Source: Silene conica (taxonomy: Eukaryota > Streptophyta > Magnoliopsida > Caryophyllales > Caryophyllaceae). Taken from it: a DNA stretch of 64,000 nucleotides. The translations under genes and the position numbers were made by a program. Below the pieces are notes generated by a model. It saw nothing but the letters and a program-made list of their open reading frames with translations, ran no database searches and was not told the DNA's origin. Shown piece by piece: positions 56,051-64,000 of the stretch. Position 1 is the stretch's first letter. Every line of letters begins with the position of its first letter. Where the stretch lies: NCBI GenBank assembly GCA_029255685.2, contig CM055312.2, positions 4,984,649-5,048,648 on the forward strand, read 5' to 3'.

Positions 56051-58518
56051 CTATCTATAACTAATCTGAGTATTTGGCCACTGTTGTCCATATTGTGGAG
56101 TCTGTTGTGACGGTGTGTTCTGAGATGCTGTAAAATAAGACATCAATTGCGTTGGCGTATTGTGGGAAGCACTGAAACCACTCATTAAGGATGTAGTATC
56201 GTCGTTAGCACCTTCATGGTTTTGGTTACGGTTAGTGTTTGTGGCGAACCTAGTGGGTGCCAGTGTGCCACTTCAGGATTATCTTGCGTTGGCCTTCTCC
56301 TTCTCTTTTGTTGTTTTGGGATACGTCTTATGCCGTTCCCTCGTTTGTCACTGGGGTCTCTAATGTCACCATCTTGTAGAGGTGTATTTAAGTTAGGCTC
56401 CCGCCTTCGTAGTCTCCTTCTTCCCCACACTCTTGTGCCAACGGCTCCCGCCTCAAATGAATCTATATAATCTATCATGGCGTGATTCTCCAATTCTTTT
56501 ATTAATTCAGTGGTTTTGTTGTTAAAAATGGCGTAGGCTTCTTCGCTTTGCAAAGCCAATCTTCTCATGTAATCATTTTTAAAGGTTATCTCCATAGACC
56601 GTTTAACACGTTCTGAATCGTCCGGGTTGTAATACCCGACCCGGATGTTTTCGTACCCTCTAACCAAATCCTTGCGCCATCTATCGAAAATGTATTTATC
56701 TGGAATTCCTTTAACATCCAGTACATCCAGACACTTCATGATATGTCGACATAAAATTCCCCGGAATTCGAACATCTTGCAACCACATTTATACTCGCCA
56801 GTGGCTGTGTCAATGATCACGTCAAAACTCCTCCGGTCTTTCTTCCAAAATGCTTCGGTCACTTTTGAAGTTGCTTTATATCTCTTGACGAAAACCGAAC
56901 TGCCCGGAAGAGTTTCGACGTTGGTGCTTATGCAACCGTATACCTCCGTCTTAACCTCTTCGAATTTACTGTTTGTGTACACCTTACTATATACATCCTC
57001 GAATAAGGGATCCCATTTAAGTGGACATTTAGCGTCTTTGACGTTATTGACCTTCTCGTCTTCGACCTTGCGTTTTACGGCGTCCTCGTACTGCTGCATG
57101 AATTGCAAAAGCCCAGTTTCTATGCTGACGAATGTTTTTATGAATCTGTCTGATTGCTCACTCCGCTGAGTTGGCGACATACCCGCGCAAAAGGTGTCCT
57201 TCCAAAAGACAGGCATCCACCGCCGTCTATTATCCCAAGCTTCCGACAACCATCTATTCCGCCGCAAATTGTACTTATCCATGAACTCCTCCCACATACC
57301 TTCTAATTCGTCCTCCGTATGACTTTCATGCACTAGCGAACGTAGGTCTTTGTCAATTTGTGGAAATAACTAGAGGCTTCTTAAGTTTTTGTCTGCATTT
57401 TGAAGAATATGCCAAAGGCATAATCTGTGTTTTGTTTCCGGAAACACCGATTTGATTGCTCCCTCCATAGCTTTGCATTGATCGGTTAATAAGATGGTCG
57501 GAGCACTCCCCATGCACTCTCTCCATTTTCGGAACACCCACTCGAATGACTCGGTGTCTTCGTGCGAAATTAGAGCAACTGCAAATAATACCGTACTGCC
57601 GTGGTGATTAACGCCTACGAATGGACAGAAAGGCAGCTGGTACCTATTACTTAGAAATGTACTGTCAAAGGAAATAGGGTCACCAAAGGCCTTGTACATG
57701 GCACGACAACGCGCATCAGACCAGAAGATGTTTAGCAGCTTATTATCTGCATCTTTCTCGTATGCGTAGTAGAAATCTGGATTTTGTGCCTTCAAACGCT
57801 CGAAATAATTTAACACCTCTTGAGCGTCACCACGCAGCCTAGTTTTACGCCGTTCTTTGTTAATCAAGTTTCTCGCATCCTTGCTATTGAAGCCTAGATT
57901 CTCAATCCCCCCAGCTTTTCTAGCTAATGTGTTGAAATTCCGGGTAATAGGTATACCAGCTCTGTCATTCAACAACAACCTGGATTTGAAATATTCGCCT
58001 ATGTGCCTGTAGCTCACAACATGCCGGCTAAATTCAGGATTCACTAAGTGATTATGTTCGTAATTAACCGTGCGTATTACAAATTTTCCGCTTTCGTTGT
58101 CTATTTTCCCGAAGATAAACATTGGACATGGTTTTTCAGATGGGGATTTCTTCGCCCTATTGCCCTCTGAACATGCTAGCCTAATCTTCTTCATCATGTG
58201 GAAACGCGGTTCATTATCACCAACCCCGTTACGTCGTATACCTAGCTGCCTAAATGGGGCCAAAAGTTCGCTACTTCGTACATGCAGTTCAAACCCCGTC
58301 TTGTAAGCATACGTATAACATAAGGCACAGAACTGTTCACCTGAATCAAATTCCAACCCAATTGTAGGCTCACCTACTGGATGACTGTCCTCATTACCCT
58401 CAAGCACGTGGGGTGCGTGCCGTAACAATTCAGAGGCGGCGTCTGCCTCATCTTCAACTATAACGTTTTCTCCCTCCTCCACCATAAATACAGCATTTAA
58501 ATCAATAAGGTTGGCCAT
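56051..58518 (-). pseudogene. FAR1/FRS-type MULE-derived gene, nonsense codon plus frameshift
   Basis: The frame starts with ATG at 58,518. It has an acidic N-terminus, the FAR1 DNA-binding region (FCALCYTYAYKTGFELHVRS ... RLACSEGNRAKKS ... NYEHNHLV), and the MULE transposase core (FWSDARCRAMYKAFGDPISF, D in SFDSTF, D in LLTDQCKAM), followed by a SWIM zinc finger (CGCKMFEFRGILCRHIMK). An in-frame TAG at 57,372-57,370 follows NLRSL; the same frame then continues LFPQIDKDLRSLVHES. Near 56,270 a one-base shift diverts the frame; the alternative frame gives NHEGANDDTTSLMSGFSA and a Gln/Thr-rich tail ending QISYR at 56,051. Single-exon structure fits both domesticated FRS genes and MULE transposases. 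Confidence 0.8.
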
Positions 58519-58993
58519 GATTTTTTAGTTACAAGATGAAGTTGATTAATTAAAAGAAGAGGTTGATTCAAGTAGAAGATTAATTAAAAGATGAAGTTGA
58601 TTAATTAAAAGATGAAGTTGATTAGTTAAAGTTTATTTCTTCATGGTGTGTTCAACAAGATTGACATTGGGAATGATTATTTTTATGTGGGAAGTTGTAA
58701 GACTACCGCCTATTTCTCCCGCCTAAATGATACGGAGTATTTTTCAATTTTTGCAACTAAATAATAATTTTCCTTTTTTGCAACTAAATAATATAAAAAC
58801 CCTAAAATGAACCCATAATTTTCCTTTTTGCAACTGAATAATATAAAACCCCCCAAAAAAACCTCTCTCTTTATCCTCTTGTTATAAGTTTATAACCTGT
58901 CTCTTTATCCCTTTCTCACTCTATCTCTTCAAACCACAACTTTCTCTCCAAACCCTAACCCCAACCCAAACCTTTTCTTCATCAAACCACAAT

Positions 58994-59275
58994 ATGAACA
59001 ACAACGACCTTCGCATAATGATCTCGACATATGGGCACAACAAAAATTGCATCCATGCGCTACGGGCTATGGAGAGGAAGAACAACCTCTACATTACTGG
59101 GGCGAGAGGACTGGCCGAACAGGCCGCCGGCGTCGGCTTGGAGGCGGAGGCGACGGAGTTGCTCGACAACATTACAAACTGCATAAGAGACCTGGAAATA
59201 GCACGGCAGGAGAGGGAGCGGTTTGTGGAGGAGAATAACCGCCTCCGACAAATGATTTATTCCCTAATTTTCTAA
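58994..59275 (+). CDS. Small helical protein, accessory ORF 2 (93 aa)
   Basis: This 93-residue ORF begins MNNNDLRIMIS after a CT-rich leader (CTATCTCTTCAAACCACAAC). It is divergent from the FAR1-type gene, whose start lies about 475 bp to the left. The helix-rich sequence ends in a likely coiled coil (DLEIARQERERFVEENNRLR). About half its positions are identical to ORF 3 at 60,983, and leader and trailer are also conserved, so both were made by a local duplication. No known domain. Confidence 0.6.
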   Translation: MNNNDLRIMISTYGHNKNCIHALRAMERKNNLYITGARGLAEQAAGVGLEAEATELLDNITNCIRDLEIARQERERFVEENNRLRQMIYSLIF

Positions 59276-59822
59276 ATAATACTTGTATGATGTACCAAAA
59301 CCCCAATTTTCTAGGTTTTGGAATTCATCAATCAATCGGTTTGCTTTTTTCTTTTTTGTATATATTTGCTTTTTTTTTTAATTTTGTATATATAAATTAT
59401 ATATTATTAATTATAATTATATATTATTAATTATATCTAATGTTGGTTTTAATTGCATTTGCCGTTTCTTTATTACCTATTCGAATTCTTACTATTTGCA
59501 TGTAACAGTGAATGGTTTAAATTGGATTTGACAACCTCAATCACATCACTGTTATCACAACAACTAATGAGTGTTATGTACTCAACAAATCTTCCAATTT
59601 AGATTCAGTTTATTTCTCATAAACAAAATTAAGACAACTACTAGATGAAAATTTAAAGGGAGAAAAGTAATAATGATCAACAATTTAAAGGGAAAAAAGT
59701 AAAAAATTATATGTGATATTTCACCCGCCTAAATGATATTTTTTCATATTTTGCAACTAAATAATAATTTTCCTTTTTTGCAACTAAATAATATAAAAAC
59801 CCTAAAATAGTAATTTTTCTTT

Positions 59823-60808
59823 GGGTTACTCTACATGGTAACCCTGTATTTTTTCAAATTCTACGTGGTAACCCTACTTTTCAGTGAGCACACGTGGTAA
59901 CCCTCAACTTTGTTAATATGTATTGTCGTGACCCATAACGTTTATTCCGTTAGTTTTGTCCGTTAAGTATGTGACGTGGTCAATTGAATTTTGAGATTTT
60001 CTACCAGGTAACCCTCTGTTTGTTGTATCCTACAAAATAACCCTATTTGTTTTTTTTACCAAATAAATAATCTTAAAACTACTCCCTTATTTCTTCAATT
60101 TATTATTATTAACATGTTTTTCACTCGATTACTCAAAAGATCCAAACATCGGGTTCAATAATTAACAAAGAAATCCACCAATGTTTACAAATAAATCTCT
60201 ACTCCTCAATTGTACCCAATTTTACTGTGTGAATATGTCGAACAATTGAAGTCATTATTGCGTTTACAACATTTTTAGGTTTGGGATATATGTTGAGATT
60301 TTAAAAACGAAAGTTTTCTTAATTAGATTACCGCTATGAATTAAATTTGGGATTGATTATTATAATGCTCGATATATAGTACGTTTACTATGGTATTTAG
60401 AATATTTTATTGAGAGTTTTTATTGATATCGAAAAACGTTTTTATTGAAGTTTTTTTTCAAAACTCGATTTATTGAAGGGTAATGAGGGTGAATTTGACA
60501 ATTTGGGTGTAATCAAGCAAAATTGTGAAAATAAGATGAATTAGGGGATTATGTTTTTATACACATCTGATTTGTAGAAAAAAGTAAGGTTATGTTGTAG
60601 AATTTTTAAAAATATAGGGTTACCTTATAGAAAATCACAAAATTCAATTGACCACGTCACATACTTAACGGACAAAACTAACGGAATAAAAGTTAAGGGT
60701 CACGGCAATACGTATTAACAAAGTTGAGGGTTACCACGTGTGGTCTCTGAAAAGTAGGGTTACCACGTAGAATTTGAAAAAATACAGGATTACCATGTAG
60801 AATAACCC
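59823..60808. mobile_element. Mutator-type MITE with ~190-bp inverted repeats
   Basis: 986 bp. The left arm starts GGGTTACTCTACATGGTAAC; the right arm is its inverse over about 190 bp with only scattered differences. A 9-bp duplication TTTTTCTTT flanks it, as in Mutator-like elements. TACGTGGTAACCCTA words repeat within each arm. No ORF. It sits in the leader side of ORF 3. Confidence 0.85.
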
Positions 60809-60982
60809 TTTTTCTTTTTTTTTGCAACTAAATATAGACAAACCCTAAAATGAACCTCTTTATAACCTCTCTCTTTATCCACTTTATAACATCTCTCTTT
60901 TACTTCCTCTTTCTCACTCTATCTCTTCAAACCACAACTTGCTCTCCAAACCCTAACCCAAACCTTTCTTCAAACCTCAAAA

Positions 60983-61237
60983 ATGAACAGCAACGACCTT
61001 CCAGTATTGATCTCAGCACATAGGCGCCACAAAGCATTGATTCAACAGCTAAGGGATGTGGAGAGGAGGAACAACCAAGGCATTTCAGCGGCCAGAGAAC
61101 TTGCCGATCGCGCCAACTTGCGCGGCCTGGAGGAGGTGGCGACGGAGTGTCATCAAATGATTACATCCTGCTTAAGAAACATCGAAATAGCAAGGCAAGA
61201 GAGGGTGTGGTTTGAGGACATGATAACGCCCTTCTAA
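60983..61237 (+). CDS. Small helical protein, accessory ORF 3 (84 aa)
   Basis: This 84-residue paralogue of ORF 2 begins MNSNDLPVLIS and shares LR..ER.NN, AR.LA, GLE..ATE and EIARQER. It ends earlier (FEDMITPF), lacking the last helix. Leader and 3' flank match ORF 2's, including the AATTATATATTATTAATTAT trailer. Different residues at about half the sites with the frame kept open suggest that protein coding was maintained after duplication. Confidence 0.6.
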   Translation: MNSNDLPVLISAHRRHKALIQQLRDVERRNNQGISAARELADRANLRGLEEVATECHQMITSCLRNIEIARQERVWFEDMITPF

Positions 61238-61539
61238 CCCTAATTTTGGACCTAATTTAATAAATAATACATGTATGATTTTCTAGGTTTTTCAATCGGT
61301 TTATTTGCTTTTTTTTTTAATATATTTTTTTTTTTAAAGTTTGTATATATAAATTATATATTATTAATTATAATTATATATTATTAATTATATTTAATGT
61401 GGATTTTAATTATATTTGCCGTTTCTTTACCTATTCGAATTCTCTTACTATTTGCATGTAACAGTGAATGGTTTAAATTGGATTTGACAACCTCAATTAC
61501 ATCACTGTTATCACAACAACTAATGTCAAGAGTTTAAAA

Positions 61540-62000
61540 AATTATAAGTGATCCAAAAAATTAAACGTGTTAAAAATATTGAAGTGGTAAAAAATTTATA
61601 AGTGAAAAAAATTGTAAAAAATTATAAGTCAAAAATAATTGTAAGAGTTTTAAATACTATAAGTGATCCAAAAAATTAAAAGTGTTAAAAATATTTGAAG
61701 TGGTAAAAAATTGATAAGTGAAAAATTTGTACAAGTATGAGTTAGTGATAACAAAATCATAAGTCATAAAAATAATTATAAGACTTTCAAAAATGTTAAA
61801 AAGTGATCAAATAAATTAAAAGTGTTAAAAATATTTGGAGTGAGAACAAGTTTATAAGTGAAAAAATTGTATGAGTTAAAAAATATATAAGTGATAACAA
61901 AATTTACTAACAAAATCTTTTAGTTGGTTAAAAAAATTTATAAGTGATACAAATAAAATAGAAGAGTTTAAAAAAAATTAATTGATAAAAATATAAAAAG
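61540..62000 (+). repeat. Dispersed ATAAGTGA / AGTGTTAAAAATATT repeats
   Basis: Degenerate units such as AATTAAAAGTGTTAAAAATA, TTTGAAGTGGTAAAAAATT and ATAAGTGAAAAAATTGTA recur every 60-120 bp. No ORF. Confidence 0.7.
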
Positions 62001-62340
62001 GAGAAAGAAATGTCAAATACACTAGTAAAACTGTACAAATAAGGTACAAATACGGTACAAATACTCAAAAGCGTATAAATACAAGAAACGTATACGTCAT
62101 CCGTATAAAAATACGAAATAAATACTGAAAATAAAAATACAGAAAATATTATATGTATTATAAAAAAAGTAGACTTAATTAAAACAATAGGAGAAAGATA
62201 TTAATAATTAATAGAATAGGTGTGATAATCGAAGAACAATTATGAGGTTGTAACAATCTAGAGAATCTACTTAATTAATAAAATAAATCAAATTCTTTCA
62301 ATTTTACACGTGGCAGATGGTGATTGATGGTATATGAGAG

Positions 62341-62785
62341 CCGAGAGACCTCATACACCTGGTGTGACTCTATCACCTTCCTTCAATAAACAAACAATAA
62401 CCAAAAGCAGTTGACTCACCTAAAAGCGAGATAGTCTGTCACTCTGTCGCATTGAAGCTTAATTTCGCCATTAACGGCGTTGACTGAGAGTATGAGTACT
62501 ATAACAAGGATGATTCTTGAAGAACCTAATGCTGAGTATTTTGATGATAAATATAATACGGGCTATAGTTAATGGAAAATAAGGAATATAGTTAATGGAT
62601 AATAATAAATATAATACGGGTTATGGTTAATGGAAAATAAGTTGACGATACCGGATGACGGATGTTACTTAAATGGAGCGACATTCAGGGTATTATTGTA
62701 AATTACGTCGATGTTTTTGTTTTCCTTCACCATATTTCGAATTTTAAAGTAGACCCCATTTAGCAAGACATTTTAGGTAACCCAT
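62341..62785. other. Intergenic DNA; no gene seen
   Basis: It contains two or three imperfect repeats of AATATAATACGGGCTATAGT TAATGG. No ORF or RNA gene is recognisable. Confidence 0.5.
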
Positions 62786-62794
62786 CATTAAAAT

Positions 62795-63195
62795 TCTTTT
62801 TTTAGGGTAAAAGTCGGAGCTTACTTCATTAAAGATAAATCGTAGGAAACAACATTGTCACAGACGCCGGTAAAGAGTCTGCCCACTCTTCTCTACCTGA
62901 CCGCGTACAAAAATAATGAGCTAACACATGGGCTATTGTATTGTTCACCCTACTCGTATGAGACCACCCTAAGCGATTAAAAGAAGAACATAAAGAAAAA
63001 ATATCCTCGCAAACTAAATTAAAAATAATGCTACGGCTTTTAACTCGTTTCTTCAGCGCCTCAACCACCATCGAACAGTCGCTCTCCAGAATCAGAGTAG
63101 CGTGCTCCTTTTCCCGAGCTTCTTATACTTCCTCCAACACAGCGACAACTTCAGCCAACATCGGATCCCATGATTGGTTGAGCTCAAGAGCTATC
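62795..63195 (-). mobile_element. L1-type LINE 3, 3'-end fragment
   Basis: The minus strand encodes only the RNase H region (DPMLAEVVAVLEEV, one stop, LILESDCSMVVEALKKR, RVNNTIAHVLAH). The fragment ends in an A-rich tail at 62,795-62,805. AAAATTC occurs at both borders (about 62,791 and 63,198), a candidate TSD. The element is severely 5' truncated. Confidence 0.75.
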
Positions 63196-63199
63196 AAAA

Positions 63200-64000
63200 T
63201 TCATTTTTGATAGACTTAAAATCATTTAATATATTAAAGCAACAGCCGGTAACAGTTAAAAAGGTGACTGTCGCGCTCATATCGATCGACGTATAAAAAA
63301 CGGATTATGTACACAGTAAATAATAAATACGTAAAACAAAAACTATTCGCTCATCCATTATCCTCTACTCTTTCCTAAAATAACTGCTACGTAATTACTT
63401 AAGGTCATCACCCTCTCTACTCTGTAAAAGTTACTCCACACTATTTCCATTTGTCTCGATCATCTCGCTATCTTAATTCCTTGAATTTTTGCTAAACTGT
63501 AATTAGTACTCTGTACTTTTTATTAACTTATACTTTTAATTTCCACATAAATATCAGATTTTTGCAAAGCATTTAATATTCAACCATATTTTTTAATAAT
63601 TATCGTATAATAGTTTTCTTAACTATTATTAATCACGACATGTTTTTAGACATGACCGATTTTATGAAACTATTTTTGGGGTCACGTGTAAGAAGGTCCC
63701 GGAAATTAAGTTGAAAGAAAACAATTTGATAAATGTAATATAACTATTAATGTAGTGAAACAAAATTTTCAATATTTGTAATGTTTTTTAGCAATGTGAG
63801 ATATTATAAATTGCTATAACACTATACTATGCAAAACAAAGGTCAACATGACAGAAATGTCCGTCGAAAACGTCATTTGGTTTTGTCGCAAAAGTAACGT
63901 TGACCCTAAACATCCGTCGCAAGAGGTAAATTGGGACGAAATATTTCCTCCCAGAACAAAGATGACTCTGTCTCAACTCTCAATTCTCATATAAGAGTCA
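63200..64000. other. AT-rich DNA; no gene seen
   Basis: No coding region is supported. A MITE-like patch at 63,840-63,980 carries CCGTCGAAAACG, CATCCGTCGCAAG and similar words that recall the TGACGGATA elements near 5,970 and 10,000. Confidence 0.5.

Larger units (their letters stand above)
50000..62340. mobile_element. Probable second Mutator-like element with a FAR1-type gene
   Basis: Borders are approximate. Subterminal sequences are inverted relatives: 50,268-50,360 is rich in CGTATTTATTCTGTATACGG words, and 62,030-62,160 in their inverse (ACGAAATAAATACTGAAAAT). Outside them a GCCACTTGTCAAA / TTTTACACGTGGC pair and a CTCTCCTATTTTT / AATAGGAGAAAG pair also face each other. Inside lie a FAR1/FRS-type gene and small ORFs. 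A clean TSD was not found, so the element as a whole is inferred. Confidence 0.4.

Overview
The window is nuclear DNA of a plant, most likely a eudicot; I cannot name the species. The evidence is Ty1/copia retrotransposons with initiator-tRNA-Met primer sites, L1-type LINEs, CACTA, Stowaway, Tourist-like, Mutator-like and Helitron elements, TTTAGGG-type repeats, and fragments of plant genes (an NLR-like N-terminus, a LanC-like/GCR2 N-terminus, a PHD-finger protein tail). It is a transposon-dominated region with no clearly intact host gene.

Left part (1-11.8 kb). A minus-strand NLR-like first exon runs off the left edge. It is cut four to five codons after its ATG by a young copia element (456-5344, TSD ATCGG). 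To the right lie four diverged copies of the block found upstream of that gene, with MITEs inserted among them. A second duplicated block occurs at 7.15-7.99 kb and again from 11.4 kb.

Middle part (11,814-48,472). The second copy of that duplicated block is split exactly between A and T by 36.66 kb of DNA that starts TC and ends with a hairpin plus CTAG. This is a Helitron whose empty site is preserved in the first copy. It is stuffed with other elements: a 5'-truncated LINE; two head-to-tail Mutator-like elements (A and B) between (TA)n tracts, A carrying a copia element with identical LTRs and B carrying a spliced FAR1/MURA-type transposase gene; further TA-flanked TIR elements (C, D/E, G, H); a gene-capturing CACTA (36,455-40,239); a hAT-like element; and a second truncated LINE. 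Elements A, B, C, D/E, G and H share a terminal motif like GGATCnnrTGAG, and each carries its own internal array of short repeats.

Right part (48.5-64 kb). A Stowaway and other MITEs are followed by a probable second Mutator-like element (about 50.0-62.3 kb). It holds a FAR1/FRS-type gene on the minus strand, disabled by one nonsense codon and one frameshift, and three small helical-protein ORFs. Two of these are clear duplicates, separated by a Mutator-type MITE. A truncated LINE 3' end and unannotated AT-rich DNA finish the window.

The most unusual signal is in elements A and B. One short motif (GTGAAAC followed by CTTA) fills nearly every non-coding interval of the transposase-bearing element B and also builds the 98-bp higher-order tandem array of its neighbour A.
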